Notes: a model not told the origin generated them from the sequence alone. DNA of 64,000 nt from Argopecten irradians (GCF_041381155.1 NC_091134.1:53703944-53767943); one strand, 5' to 3'; positions 23,761 through 39,547 are shown, numbered from the stretch's first letter. Program-made: numbers and translations.

Positions 23761-25236
23761 AAATACTCTTTTATACGTTGATATGAAGGATAGGGATATT
23801 CAACCCTCGGGATCCCAAAATGTTTTAAAACCCTCTGCAAGCCTCGGGTTTTACAACATTTTGTGACCCTTTGGTAGAATATCCCCATCTTTCATATCTA
23901 CATATGAAAGAGTTTTTGATGCTGTGAAACAGCATTCTTTTACTAGTACCGGTTCTGTTCCCCTTTCCCCAAGGATGTTTGTGGCCAAATTTGGTCAAAA
24001 TCCAAGCAAAACTCTAGGACAAGTAGCGATTTATAGGATTTACCTCTATTTCCCCTATTGGGCCCCACCTGTCCTGCCCCTGGGGGGCCAGAGCCAAAAC
24101 TTATACAAGTTCTGTTCCCCTTCCCCCAAGGATGTTTGTGGCCAAATTTGGTTACAATCCATACAGAACTCTATGACTAGTAGCGATTTAAAGAATTTAC
24201 CTTCTAATTTCCCCTATTGGGCCCCGCCCCTCCAGCCCCTGGGGGGCCAGAGCCAAAATTTATACAAGTTCTGTTCCCCTTCCCCCAAGGATGTTTGTGG
24301 CCAAATTTGGTTCCAATCCCTGCAGAACTCTATGACTAGTAGCGATTTAAAGGATTTACCTCTATTTCCCCTATTGGGCCCCGCCCCTCCTGCCCCCGAG
24401 GGGTCAGAGCCAAAATTTATACTAAGTTCTGTTCCCCTTCCCCCAAGGATGTTTGTGGCCAAATTTGGTTACATTTCATTCAGAACTCTATGACTAGTAG
24501 CGATTTAAAGGATTTACCTCTATTTCCCCTATTGGGCCCCGCCCCTCCTGCCCCCGGGGGGGCCAGAGCCAACATTTATACAAGTTCTGTTCCCATTCCT
24601 CCAAGGATGTTTGTGGACCAAATTTGGGGGTACATTCCATTCACAAACTCTAGCATGACTAGTAGCGATTTAAAGGATTTTACCTCCATTTCCCCTATTG
24701 GGACCTGCCCCTCTTGCCCCTGGGGGATCAGAGCCAAAATTACAAGTTCTGTTCCCCTTCCCCCAAGGATGTTTCTGGCCAAATTTGGTTACAATCCATG
24801 CTGAACTCTAGGACAAGTAGCGATTTATTGGATTTACCTCTATTTCCCCTATTGGGCCCCGCCCCTCCTGCCCCCTTGGGGTCAGAGCCAAAATTTATAC
24901 AAGTTCTGTTCCCCTTTCCCTAAGGATGTTTGTGGCCAATTTGGTCAAAATCCATGCCGAATTCAAGGACAAGTAGCGATTTGTAGGATTTACCTCTATT
25001 TCCCCTATTGGGCCCAGCCCCTCCTGCCCCAGGGGGGTCAGAGCCAAAATTTATACAAGTTCTGGTCCCCTTCCCCCAAGGATGTTTGTGGCCAACTTGG
25101 TTACAATCCATGCAGAACTCTAGGGACAAGTAGCGATTTATAGGATTTACCTTTAATTTCCCCTATTGGGCCCTGCCCGGGGGGGGCTCAGAGCCAAAAT
25201 TTATACAAGTTCTGTTCCCCTTCCCCCCAGGATGTT
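23761..25236. mobile_element. Truncated foldback element followed by Helitron-like core without ends
   Basis: 23761-23965 is the central part of the foldback element seen whole at 25454-25755 (CTCTTTTATACGTTGATATG to TTTTACTAGTACC). It is followed directly by eight or so ~150-bp core units of the Helitron-like family that lack both the CAAGAGG start and the GAGCTAA end. The junction runs into the 215-bp block at 25238. Pro-rich ORFs here are translations of the repeat. The second-block counterpart is 37875-39340. Confidence 0.75.
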
Positions 25237-25453
25237 TTAGTATTTAATAATGTAACAACAAAATGTAGCCAGAAGTTGATGAAACAAGTGTACATTTCAT
25301 ATATAAGAAATGGGATGAGATTTTTAGCTGATATTTGTACTAGAATTATCTCTCAATGTATTTCAAAACATGATTGGTTAGCTGGAGTTTCTGGAATATG
25401 CAATGGGTGTTGTTGGTTTAGGTTTTTTTGGCAGTCATAATAAATTGTTTTGA

Positions 25454-25755
25454 AGTTTACTAACCTACCTACCGGTATTGTGGTAGAAAGTACTTACTAG
25501 TAAAAGAATGCTGTTTCACAGCATCAAATACTCTTTTATACGTTGATATGAAGGATAGGGATATTCAACCCTCGGGATCACACAAAATGTTTTAAAACCC
25601 TCTGCAAGCCTCGGGTTTTACAACATTTTGTGACCCTTGGGTAGAATATCCCATCTTTCATATCTACATATGAAAGAGTTTTTGATGCTGTGAAACAGCA
25701 TTCTTTTACTAGTAAGTACTTTCTACCACAATACCGGTAGGTAGGTTAGTAAACT
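25454..25755. mobile_element. Foldback element with ~100+ bp inverted arms
   Basis: Starts AGTTTACTAACCTACCTACC and ends with its reverse complement GGTAGGTAGGTTAGTAAACT. The arms contain ATGCTGTTTCACAGCAT and continue inward to the CCCTCGGG/CCCTTGGG pairing, so almost the whole 300 bp can fold into one hairpin. No coding capacity. The second-block copy is 39548-39848. Confidence 0.85.
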
Positions 25756-28491
25756 CTCAGACCGTCATTTAACCACTACAGCTATTGATCAACAACTTGA
25801 TCTTATCTACTAACATCATCGTATAAACTCTCCACTTTCTGATTGGCCACAAGGTGAACATTAGACAGAACTAATTTTTCCTCAGTTGTCGCATTGCCAT
25901 TTGTCAATTTCAAACATAATAAGTGTGTGAAGTCATGCTGCTCTGCTCTAATTGCCACTTGGTGTACATACTGTGTTGTCCAAGGTGAATATATTGTGTG
26001 CTTGTGTCAAAATCTGTTGCAATTTTCATCTGTGGTGTAAAATTGACCATACTAATCTGTGTTATGTAGTACAAGGATTAACCAATGCATTTTGTAGACT
26101 TGAACAGTGAAGTAGGAAGTAGACCGGACCATGCCACATACATGTCTGTGAAGTCTAACAATTAGTACCCGGGAGTTCATTTGAATGTCAGTAACTACAC
26201 ATTTATCTTATCCTGGCCATCTTTCTAACAGCTAAATAAGTACATACTGTAAATCATTTTATTTTTATCACGCGATTAAAATTCACATACTTTGCAGGAA
26301 ATTAGAAACTGCAAAATTCAATATATTCATATGACACTCAACTATGAAATTAAGTTGCTGTGAAAAAGTTGTTCCATATCCAACAGCCACTCATATAACC
26401 TCTATTTAAACCCACTTCTGGCACATGTCATGTGACAGAGAATATTTACAGAACAAAAAAGATCAAGATATGCTTCAATCAGAGTGATACATTATATGTA
26501 CCTTTATGGCAGGAATAGCAAGAACATTACATGTTTTCACCTTTTCATCGCTCCATAATGGAAAGAAGGATGCTGTCCAGTCCCACTTGCTGGTGGCTTT
26601 CTTCTACTCTTGACTCTCCTTCACGTTTCAAAACATGGTACATTCTTAATTGATTCTAGTAGATAACAAGATTTTTAAACAAAACAAGCTAATTTGACGA
26701 AGTCCCGTTACCATGTGCCTCATTGAATTGTACATGTCTTTTTTTTTTTTTTTTTTTTTTTTTTATTTAATTGAGGTCAAATTAAGTCCACATACCACAT
26801 ATGAAGTTCAATAGCTGCGATGACGTAGCTCTGAACAACCGATGGAAGAGTTTTCGGGACGGAAACAGAGTGGAGGGCAGGGTAATGATTATTCGTTCTT
26901 GAAGTTCCAAAGCCTTATAGTATAGGAGAAGGTCACAGTTGTGGCCCTGTTTTCGTGTGTTATACATCACCTCATCTAGTGGGACCCACATACCAAGTAT
27001 AAAGTTTCACTCAAACTTTAGGTAGTTATAGGTAGTACAGGCTGGACTAGATCAGATGGACATACACAATGCAAACTCCACGGATATCGTTGGAGAACTT
27101 CAACCAAAATCTGGTCAATATAAACACAAGACAAAGTAAAGAGATATCACCATTTTATGTATGAATAATAATCAATGTAAATTCATAACTTGAAATAAGA
27201 ATTTACATATAATAGTATATACATGAGATGTCGCTCAAAAACAAATTTAAAACAGATCTCAAATCAATGCTGATTGGTCATTAACAAGTAGAAGTGGAAA
27301 GACAGTTGTACCCTTTTGTAACGCGGTACAACAAATTTTAAACGTAAAAAACACCCTAGAATCTGCAACTAGGATATTTGTATATGTTTGTTACGTTCAT
27401 CGATACCATTATCTGCTAAGAATATCTCTAAGCATTCAATGGATTTTTTTCTTTTTGCATACTCATTCACATAAAAGCAACATTTCCTACCCAGTAGGGG
27501 AAATACACTTAATTTTTTTCAGAGACAATTCCTAATATTTTTTCTTATACATGTATACAAATTTACATAGTATTGCGTGGTTGAAACTTCTAATAGTACT
27601 TTGAAATAAATATGCCTTTGTAAGAGAATACTCAAATACTTTGCTTAGAAAATATTATTGCCAATGCAAAGCACATTTGTATGAGAAGCAAGAAAATACC
27701 ATTATCTATTTATATATTCAGTGATTTTCTTATTACAGTGTTTATCTATGTCCTTTGCAGCAAAGGCTAGTTTTCATATAATACTTTTACCGAGTGTCCG
27801 GTCCACATTTCCCCCCCCCTCCGGATGAAAACGAATACACAATCGTAAATTTCACACACAAAATACATGAGTGCAACCCAAATTGTACCTACGCTGCCAT
27901 GGAGGAATAACACTGTAATATGCACAAAGGACATAATGATGTGTATGCTGTGATGCTTCTGAGTAATGTGAAATCAAATTGATTAATCATTTGTTTCTTT
28001 AGTTTTCCTCAATAAGACTATACCAGTTATATACTTATTTTACTTGTTTTTTGGTCACATTGTTTTTAATGGATGTGAACTTTTTAACTGTTGCATTAAC
28101 AACACACAAATGAAGAAGGGACACAAATATTGGACAGGAAGATCAAATTAAAGATACTTTTAACGATTCTAGCACACAATATCATGATGAATTATATATT
28201 ATGGTAGTTCCACCAATTAAAGGCGTTAAATCGTCAATATTGCTATACATTTCATGAAGATGCAAAGGTATCACAGATGTTCGTTCATTATTGATATATT
28301 TCTTCTTTTAAAAATTATTTAGCTCACAGCATGTCCTACGTTCTGAATTGAAAACAAGAACCAGGAAAAAAATCCCTCAGGAAAGCACTTTTTGACTAAT
28401 ACAAAAAGCATGAATAATTCCCTTTCACCATGATGAAGGATGTCTATTAGGCTGGATTTTTTTATTTTCATTACACCAGTATTATTTTGGT
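25756..28491. other. Region 3' of katanin, copy 1 (no supported gene)
   Basis: AT-rich sequence matching 39849-42415 but with many extra bases. It holds a T-run at about 26738-26764 and a short C-run at about 27810. No reading frame survives relative to copy 2. Part may be katanin 3' UTR on the - strand. Confidence 0.5.
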
Positions 28492-28708
28492 TCAGACGGA
28501 GCCCAAATTCATTTTCATCCAAGTTTTGGATACTTTTCTAGATCAGCTTTGTGACACGCTACTTGTTGACTTTCTTTATCCGCCTCACTTGAAGTCCTCC
28601 ATGGTGGGCGGCATCTGTAGTTCTTCCTTGAGGTTATGTACACACTTTCCATCTGGTGTGAGACCTGTGAATTCTTCGTCTGAGATGACATTACATCGCA
28701 GCTCATCC
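28492..28708 (-). pseudogene. Katanin exon 11, damaged duplicate
   Basis: Copy 1 counterpart of the intact last exon at 42416-42614. It is 217 nt against 199, with single-base insertions that break the frame (extra bases around 28577-28590 and 28640-28700, for instance). Fragments such as DLEKY can still be read. The upstream exons 2-7 are not duplicated, so even a real copy could not make the whole protein. Confidence 0.8.
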
Positions 28709-29175
28709 CTGAAATATCAAAAAACATCAGCATCTCTGTAAATATTGGTATAGATGATCCATTAATATGGCATGCTTCGCACATCCGTTCTTAGTAAATA
28801 TTGACAGGAAGTTGTTATCAAATATTTTCACTTTTTTTTTTAACTCACTGTATCCTTGAATAAAGATCAAGGTCAATTCATTTGAACCAAAAGTATGGAA
28901 AAGCCCCAACATCATATAAGGGCAATATCATTTCTTCTGGGATTCTTGGTTCTTTTGAGAAAGTTTTCACTAAAAGGTAAAATGTTGTACTGCAAGAGAT
29001 GGATGACGGACAAACAGCAACATGCCATATAGACTCACATTGCCAGTATGCTAAAACAATCCTGCTAGTGCTCTAAAACATTAAATGACTACAAAGGATA
29101 AAATGCTAAAAATAGTTTGCTTATATACTTATTCTACAACACATCGTTACTTTGATGAACGGTTGTAACTTTTCC

Positions 29176-29320
29176 CTTGCACCACATTTGTAATGTCACG
29201 CTCCTGAGTAATACATCCAAGTCCTTGTGCAAAACAGATAGTTCAGATTTTACATCATTGGCAAGCTCTACTTCATCTTAGGTTGTGATCTTTAACAAAA
29301 CTCCTCCCACGACCGTTCAG
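29176..29320 (-). pseudogene. Katanin exon 10, damaged duplicate
   Basis: Counterpart of 43041-43167 but 145 nt long instead of 127. The donor, CAG|GTAATG in copy 2, reads CAAGGGAAAAG here. Insertions interrupt the frame throughout. Confidence 0.78.
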
Positions 29321-30321
29321 CTGTCAAATCATGTTCTTAAGTGCAAATGTTTAATAAGCTTTTCCATACACAGATCAGGAATATTGTAGGCATACTTATC
29401 CGAAAAATTTTGCATACATTGACATATACAAGAAGATATCAGACGGGATCAATTTGGCACCCACCAAAAGAATGATTTTCTATGCTTTTCAAACTTTTAC
29501 TACTATATGTCCTGTGGGTAGGTGTATGTTATACATCATTAGACATGTGGGTAAGGGTGAATGATATTTATAATGTTACATCGTGAGGTATGGCGGGATG
29601 TACAAATTTATATACTGAGGGGTATAGGGGACGATTATATATCCTGTAACTGTGGGTAGGGGTATCGTATATTTATGTATACACACCTTGGACAGGATTA
29701 AATCTCACCATGAAAACCCTTGTGCTTGATTTTTTATATCTCATGACTGAATTTGTCTGGTTTCCTGTACATGACTTTTTGGCGGAATTTTTACCATTTT
29801 CATGTACCTGTACCACATATCGACGTCATACTCTTTAAATCGGTGATGTCACAAGCTTCAGGTTCCAGTAGTTGTTTTTAATAATAATTAACAGTATGTA
29901 CCGACTTGTTCCAGCGTTTTTCTTTGACTTATAATCCGAAACCAGTAATTGTAAATCGGCTCTTTTGAACTCAGGATGGCCCAATGATGGCGGGTATTTT
30001 ACTAATAATCCCCTCATCGAATAGGCAGATAGTTGGCTTCTGTTTTTTATATATTAAGAGTAGGCGGGAGCAGAAGACAATAAGATTTATTTGTTTTCCT
30101 GTAATGTGATCAAGATCAGTTATCTCTCAGTCTGAGGGATTAGACTTTGGATCTTCCAATCCTGCTGATAATGCCTTGGTTGTGATTTTGTTAACAACTA
30201 CTTGATATGTGCTTCGAATCAATCATAATTCACTTACCAGGGTAAAATATTTCTATATGAATATATATTATTAACATGTGGGTCGAGGGGTATGCATATA
30301 TATATATATTCACCTTATTAC

Positions 30322-30474
30322 CTGTCGGGTAGGGGGTATGTTAGATTCTTCTTTTCCAACCTCCTTATCAATGCCTCGTCATAGAATCCCAGGGGATAGA
30401 TTAGTGGCAGCCCGCACCATTAAGCAATCATTCTGGGTTCTCCTCCTTTCCTTCTGTCCCTGTACCCGCCACAC
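30322..30474 (-). pseudogene. Katanin exon 9, damaged duplicate
   Basis: Counterpart of 44048-44185 with 153 nt against 138. The acceptor side TTCACAG|GTGTGGCGGGTA is preserved, while the coding part carries frame-breaking insertions. Confidence 0.78.
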
Positions 30475-30761
30475 CTGTGAATAGAAATTCTAACATACAG
30501 GATACACTATTTTTGTGATTCATGAGAAGTACTGGACTGAAGCGCGATAAAACATATAACAGTTTCTAAAAAATATTGCTAACAGCTTCAGACTTGCCAA
30601 AATTTGTGAATTCTTACATTACTGTTCAGACAGGTTAAACCAGGAAACCATCTTATCTTTTTAAAACTAATTTTTTTTTTGTCATTTTTAACATTTCAGA
30701 TACACTGTATCTTGGAATTGTTCTCACATGAAGCCTATATACATAGAAAATACTGTAATTA

Positions 30762-32204
30762 CAAGAGGCCCAAGGAGGGCCTGTATTGCTCTCACCTGGT
30801 TTTTTTTTTGAATAAATTATCACCAAAGGACTCTGACAAATTAGAAAAAATAGGCAAAATTGACTCCCAATAGTTTTAATTTTGAATCACAACCATACAA
30901 TGATGCTATTGATACCATACCAAATATTGCTATTCCAATACGATAGGTTCATAAGACAACAAAGTAATTTATATGAAAATCAGTTGCCTAATTGACCTTT
31001 TTGACCCGCGCATCTAATTGACGTACCTAAAGGCGCGGGGTGGACCACCGGTGGGGTCAGCCCTATCAATTTGTACAATTTCATTATTCCCAACCCTATA
31101 GGATGCTACCAGTACCAATTGCATTATTGAGGTGGCTCATCCACTGCTTAGTTGCAGAGAAGATAGTCGTTTATATGGAAATAAGCCTAAATTGACCCCT
31201 TTTGACCCCACCCTTCTAAGGCCCTACTGGGGCGGGTCCTGCCCCATCATTTGCAAAAATTTTGAATCCAAAACCCTTTATGGATTTGTTAAACCGTTGG
31301 CATTGATGAATGCGTTAATCCCATTGTTAAGTTGCAGAGCAAGAAGTCCATCTTTACATGGGGATAATTCGCTACCACTTGTTGACACGCTCCTCAGGCC
31401 CCCAAGGGGTGGGGTGGGGGGGGTGGGGGGGGGGGGGGGGGGGGGGGGTCGGTGTCAGTCCTATCATTTGCACAATTTGGACATTACCCACCCCTGATAA
31501 GGAGGGCTACCAATTTGACATTCATGGGATGCTATCCACATGCTTAGTTGCAGAGAAGAAGTCATTTTATATGGAAAATCAGCCAAAATTGGGACCTCTT
31601 TTTGTCCCCACCTTTCAGGCCCCCGGGTGGTCAGCCCCATCATTTGTACAAATTTTGACTAATCCCCTTATCCTATAACGATGTGCTACCATTGCATTAT
31701 GAGTTGCTGTCTCATGCTTGGTTTCAGAGGAAAGGAAGATCGTTTATATGGACAATAGCCAAATTGGACCCAACTTTTTGACCCCCGCCCCCTCAGGGCC
31801 CTGGGGGGGCGTCAGCCCCATCATTTGTCTTACAATTTGTTAATCCCTCACCTATAACGGATACTACCATTGCATTATTGGGTGCTATTCCCACGGCTTG
31901 GTTTCAGAGAAGGAAAGTCCGTTTATTATGGAAATTTGCCAATTCGACCCCTTTTGGCCCCGCCTCCTCAGCCCCCTGGGGCGACTAGCCCCCCAATTCA
32001 TTTAGTACAATTTTCAGTTATAGAAAAAAAAAAAAAACCCCATAAGGATGCTACCAGTCAAATTTTTGTTGAAATCCGACCAGCGGTTATGGACGAAGGA
32101 AGGTCGGATGAGGTTGCGACGGACGGCGGGTAGAAAGTGACGACCGGACGATGCAGTAAATCCCATAAGACTTTACCTCATGTCCTACGGACCAGGTGAG
32201 CTAA
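30762..32204. mobile_element. Helitron-like element, TTGACCCC core (copy 1)
   Basis: Noisy copy of 44440-45701. It starts CAAGAGGCCCAAGGAGGGCC and ends GGACCAGGTGAGCTAA. The core units contain TTTTGACCCC, GGGGTCAGCCCCATCATTTG and GATGCTACCATTGCATTA. It contains a G-rich tract at 31405-31448. No transposase. Confidence 0.78.
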
Positions 32205-32222
32205 TAGAGTATACTTATCAAT

Positions 32223-33627
<1,405 letters not shown>

Positions 33628-34710
33628 TCAAAGAACACAACAAAAATACCAAAATTTTTTTTTTTTTTACTGATTTCAAAACAACCAATGAATATGATTA
33701 TGTCTATTAAATGTTGTCAGGTTTCATTTCTTTTAAAATCTAGTAGACAAAAATTGTTCCCAGCAAATATTGTTGAGAGCCATTGAATTATTAAACATTT
33801 TGTTATGAATTTAAAAAGGAATCCAACACTGATATAAAAGTGTTTGACTGGTATATCATTTATGGTACTTCGACACACTATATAATCTAGTAAGGCTGGA
33901 TCCGAAAAGTGTATCTATACAAATATGAAGGTCAGAAAAACTGAACAGGATTTCTTTGAGAAAAAATTACTTGAGGGGCCCAAATTTATGGACTACAAAA
34001 GTGTAGAAAAAATTGAACTGTTCCTTTGATATGGTAAAATTTTTCAAATGATAGGTATAAAAAAGTGAGTCCAACACAGTCGTTCCTTACAGTAAACTGA
34101 TTATTTACTCAGAGTTTAGTTGACAAGTTTAGGCTCGAAGGGAGCCATCCTTGGAGAATTTGAGCCAAAACATGTCAATATCTATTCATTGTTTAACTTA
34201 TGGCTTACATATACATATTGCAGTTTGACATGAATGAAAATACATATAACAATATATGTATACATATATATCTGGATAGTTACAAGGTTTACTATTGTCT
34301 CCGATAGTTTCATAGAATTTTTAATGAGTACATGTATTGTATTTAATGAGCATTGTGACAATAATCAATCTAGGGGTTTCCTTTCTCTTTTAACTTGGTG
34401 CTATTGTCATTGAAATGTGGAAGAGTTGGTGCAATAATTTATAATTATTGCTGAAATATAGCTTTGTACTTGGTTGAGAGATGTTTGTTTAGAAAACAAT
34501 AAATTAGATCAAATTTAAAATATGAAATGGTATAAAAAAATGTATCTGCAATATGTAATAACCTGGTATCATATTAATTTTGTAATAGTAGTAACTTTGC
34601 GTTTTAAACAATTTTACTGTGCGTCTATTTCATTTTGTAGAAGGGATTTTTTATATAGTCGAATAAAGAAAGGATATTTATTTAGGCTTAAATTATTTTT
34701 AATTTATTAA

Positions 34711-35054
34711 AGTGAACAGTCGGGCAAGGATAGCTAAAGTTGGTAAAAAATGGTGTGAATGTATCCAGTAAAATTTCTTATGGAATAGAAAAAATAAACT
34801 CTCCTCGTCAAAATCTTGTCTGCGTACGTAGAAATTAATTCAAAGTATAAGAATCCAAAAAAACGTCCTCCCGGCTGATGATGTCCGTGGTTACGTTTCC
34901 ACGCAGCCTCGCTTTCAATGCTTTCAACTTTTCGTTATTTCAATGGTCAGAACTGGGAAACGTAAGCAGAACTTGACCGTCGTATTAATATGTGAGAACT
35001 TTTGGAAGGCCAATTAAAGCATTTAGATTGGTTTTCTTTGCCCGACTATTCACT
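34711..35054. mobile_element. TTAA-flanked MITE, block copy 2
   Basis: Same element as 20578-20918. TTAA is at 34707-34710 and 35055-35058, with the same AGTGAACAGTCGGGCAA termini. Confidence 0.78.
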
Positions 35055-36908
35055 TTAAAGATAACTAAGAAATGTGATTTGTCTTCTTCACAAGTTACTG
35101 TCATTACTTGTCTGAACACTATATTGTATGCTGTTACAGTGTTGTCTAATGGATGGTTGACAAGCTCTCCTCATTACAGGTTATGCAAGTCAGAGAGTGG
35201 CTAAAAATCAATAAGGAAAACAAGATAACAGTGTTTTATTTCTGTAAATGTGTGAACAGTTACCAGGTAATATGAATTAGGTACATGGCCTTGAAATTTC
35301 GATGAAGTTAAAACATAATGCCATATTTACCATATTTGATTGTTTTACATGCACATAATTTCTGAAATCATATCATTGATTATACAGGTATTTAATAATG
35401 TAACAACAAAATGTAGCCAGAAGTTGATGAAACAAGTGTACATTTCATATATAAGAAATGGGATGAGATTTTTAGCTGATATTTGTACTAGAATTATCTC
35501 TCATGTATTTCAAAACATGATTGGTTAGCTGGAGTTTCTGGAATATGCAATGGTGTTGGTTTAGGTTTTTTTGGCAGTCATAATACATTGTTTTGAAGTG
35601 CTAGACACCATTATTTTATTTTCAATTGTGATACTGTAAGGAGGAGGTTGTGACTTTTTTTGTTGGCTAATACATTTTGGGATTTGTTAGAGAAATTCCA
35701 TACATCTAAACTTACACAATATCTGAGAAACTATATAAATGATATCTTTATATTTACATGTTTAAGAACAGTATTTAGCTTTCAGGTATGAATATTGATA
35801 TTGAGTTTTGATTATAACCCATAATGATATATATATAATTAGACAGGTCACTGTGTGTGTTTGAATTGAACATACAATTGCATTCACTATACAAAATATA
35901 CAAAGTTTATTGGGCATTAATGACACCAAACTACTTCATCTGTCAGTTCACACCACCGACCACGTGTGTTTACATGATATCAAAAATTGCACCTGATATA
36001 TATGTTTAACTTAACCAAGAGTTCTTATTTGAGTTGATTACACTCTCAGGTTTAGGGTTATTTCTCATAAACAAATACTATACCCTATGAACTGCTCGGA
36101 GTTCATGTGGTATATTAGTACATTTTGTCTTATTTTATTTATTCTTTGCAGCAGCTGAATTGCCTAATGAAATTTCTTATTCAGTGTTTGCTGACCTGGG
36201 TCCAATGTTGGTTATTGAATAATTATGATAGTCTGGATGTGAGAGTGTAGGTTAGACTTCTATGGTAATGCTTCATTATATTATTTGCCTTCATATTGCC
36301 ATTTTTTTTTTTTTTTATGCCCGTTTGATTTTTTTAGAGTGATTTTCCATTATCCTGGGAATTTTCTGTTTTCGTTAAGCTGGATGCATTTTGTTTTAAC
36401 CTTTTACCTGACCATTGGCCGTTGAAATGGTTATCAGCCATTGTACATGAAAATGTATTCTTGGCTTATTTATGTATTTGCACAACTGTAATGTTCATTT
36501 GTTTGTTTTCCATTTACTTCAAAATAAACATGTTGCTTTGTTTCAATATTTTTTTTTTGTTATTTTATTTATATTGTACTGAAAATAGTTATTACCTCTA
36601 GTCTGATAAAAACCACATCTTGGTCTGCACGTGTTCCATAAAGATAGTTACTGCAACTACTCTTTGCTCTTTCAGAGGGAGTATAATCTCTCATACCTAC
36701 TTCTCGGTGCAATTTTAACAAATTTTTTTTTTCAAAAGTAGGCTGGATTTACTTTAAAATATGCAAGCAACAAGATTTTCGTTGAAAACATCACGCATAT
36801 TTTCATGTAAGGAGAATTGACTTGCAGTCGCGTTTTCTTCGAATTTATTTCAAAATGGCCGAAAATTATAGAAGTAAAATTGCATTAAAATGTTGAGGTA
36901 TGAGAGAA

Positions 36909-37874
36909 CAAGAGGCCCAGAGGGCCTGTATCGCTCACCTGGTTTGTAATGCCTAGTAATGTTCTGAATACAGGTTCATTGTTTCTTTTCTGAAGGAATT
37001 TGAAAATTTACCTCTAATTCCCCTATTGGGCCCAACTCTTTCTGCTCCAAGGGGTCAGAGCCAAAATTTATACGAATTCTTTTAACCCAAAGGATGATTC
37101 TGGGCCAAATTTGGTTAAAATCCAAGCAGAACTATATGACTAGAAGCGATTTATAGGATTTACCTCTATTTCCCCTATTGGGACCCGCCCCTCCTTCCCC
37201 CGGGGGGTCAGAGCCAATATTTATACAAGTTCTGTTCCCCTTCCCCAAAGGATGTTTCTGGCAAAATTTGGTCACAATCCATGCCGAACTCTAGGACAAG
37301 TAGCGATTTAAAGGATTTACCTCTATTTCCCCTATTGGGACTTGCCCCTGGGGGATCAGAGCCAAAATTACAAGTTCTGTTCCCCTTCCCCCAAGGATGT
37401 TTCTGGCCAAATTTGGTTACAATCCATGCTGAACTCTAGGACAAGTAGCGATTTATTGGATTTACCTCTATTTCCCCTATTGGGCCCCGCCCCTCCTGCC
37501 CCCTTGGGGTCAGAGCCAAAATTTATACAAGTTCTGTTCCCCTTTCCCTAAGGATGTTTATGGCCAATTTGGTCAAAATCCATGCCGAACTCTAGGACAA
37601 GTAGCGATTTGTAGGATTAACCTCTATTTCCCCTATTGGGCCCAGCCCCTCCTGCCCCCGGGGAGTCAGAGCCAAAATTACAAGTTCTGGTCCGCTTCCC
37701 CCAAGGATGTTTGTGGCCAAATTTGGTTACAATCCATGCCGAACTCTAGGACAAGTAGCGATTTATAGGATTTACCTTTATTTCCCCTATTGGGCCCTGC
37801 CCTGGGGGGCTCAGAGCCAAAATTTATACAAGTTCTGTTCCCCTTCCCCCCAGGATGTTTGCCAGGTGAGCTAA
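36909..37874. mobile_element. Helitron-like repeat-core element (copy 2, left)
   Basis: Counterpart of 22795-23760 with the same ends (CAAGAGGCCCAGAGGGCC and CCAGGTGAGCTAA) and the same number of core units. It is almost identical in sequence. Confidence 0.8.
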
Positions 37875-39340
37875 AAATACTCTTTTATACGTTGATATGA
37901 AGGATAGGGATATTCAACCCTCGGGATCCCAAAATGTTTTAAAACCCTCTGCAAGCCTCGGGTTTTACAACATTTTGTGACCCTTTGGTAGAATATCCCC
38001 ATCTTTCATATCTACATATGAAAGAGTTTTTGATGCTGTGAAACAGCATTCTTTTACTAGTACCGGTTCTGTTCCCCTTTCCCCAAGGATGTTTGTGGCC
38101 AAATTTGGTCAAAATCCAAGCAAAACTCTAGGACAAGTAGCGATTTATAGGATTTACCTCTATTTCCCCTATTGGGCCCCACCTGTCCTGCCCCTGGGGG
38201 GCCAGAGCCAAAACTTATACAAGTTCTGTTCCCCTTCCCCCAAGGATGTTTGTGGCCAAATTTGGTTACAATCCATACAGAACTCTATGACTAGTAGCGA
38301 TTTAAAGAATTTACCTTCTATTTCCCCTATTGGGCCCCGCCCCTCCAGCCCCTGGGGGGCCAGAGCCAAAATTTATACAAGTTCTGTTCCCCTTCCCCCA
38401 AGGATGTTTGTGGCCAAATTTGGTTCCAATCCCTGCATAACTCTATGACTAGTAGCGATTTAAAGGATTTACCTCTATTTCCCCTATTGGGCCCCGCCCC
38501 TCCTGCCCCCGGGGGTCAGAGCCAAAATTTATACAAGTTCTGTTCCCCTTCCCCCAAGGATGTTTGTGGCCAAATTTGGTTACATTTCATTCAGAACTCT
38601 ATGACTAGTAGCGATTTAAAGGATTTACCTCTATTTCCCCTATTGGGCCCCGCCCCTCCTGCCCCCGGGGGGCCAGAGCCAACATTTATACAAGTTCTGT
38701 TCCCATTCCTCCAAGGATGTTTGTGGCCAAATTTGGGTACATTCCATTCACAACTCTATGACTAGTAGCGATTTAAAGGATTTACCTCCATTTCCCCTAT
38801 TGGGACCTGCCCCTCTTGCCCCTGGGGGATCAGAGCCAAAATTACAAGTTCTGTTCCCCTTCCCCCAAGGATGTTTCTGGCCAAATTTGGTTACAATCCA
38901 TGCAGAACTCTAGGACAAGTAGCGATTTATTGGATTTACCTCTATTTCCCCTATTGGGCCCCGCCCCTCCTGCCCCCTTGGGGTCAGAGCCAAAATTTAT
39001 ACAAGTTCTGTTCCCCTTTCCCTAAGGATGTTTGTGGCCAATTTGGTCAAAATCCATGCCGAATTCAAGGACAAGTAGCGATTTGTAGGATTTACCTCTA
39101 TTTCCCCTATTGGGCCCAGCCCCTCCTGCCCCAGGGGGGTCAGAGCCAAAATTTATACAAGTTCTGGTCCCCTTCCCCCAAGGATGTTTGTGGCCAAACT
39201 TGGTTACAATCCATGCAGAACTCTAGGACAAGTAGCGATTTATAGGATTTACCTTTATTTCCCCTATTGGGCCCTGCCCCGGGGGGCTCAGAGCCAAAAT
39301 TTATACAAGTTCTGTTCCCCTTCCCCCCAGGATGTTTAGT
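37875..39340. mobile_element. Truncated foldback plus endless Helitron-like core (copy 2)
   Basis: Counterpart of 23761-25236. The foldback fragment ends at TTTTACTAGTACC (about 38064) and is followed by core units up to CCAGGATGTTTAG. The long ORF at 38038-38448 reads only through repeat units. Confidence 0.75.
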
Positions 39341-39547
39341 ATTTAATAATGTAACAACAAAATGTAGCCAGAAGTTGATGAAACAAGTGTACATTTCATA
39401 TATAAGAAATGGGATGAGATTTTTAGCTGATATTTGTACTAGAATTATCTCTCATGTATTTCAAAACATGATTGGTTAGCTGGAGTTTCTGGAATATGCA
39501 ATGGTGTTGGTTTAGGTTTTTTTGGCAGTCATAATAAATTGTTTTGA

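Noticed and set aside
22795..25236. Pro-rich ORFs such as 23924-24493 as genes
   Set aside because: They read through the ~150-bp core units of the Helitron-like element. The same peptide recurs in several frames and copies.
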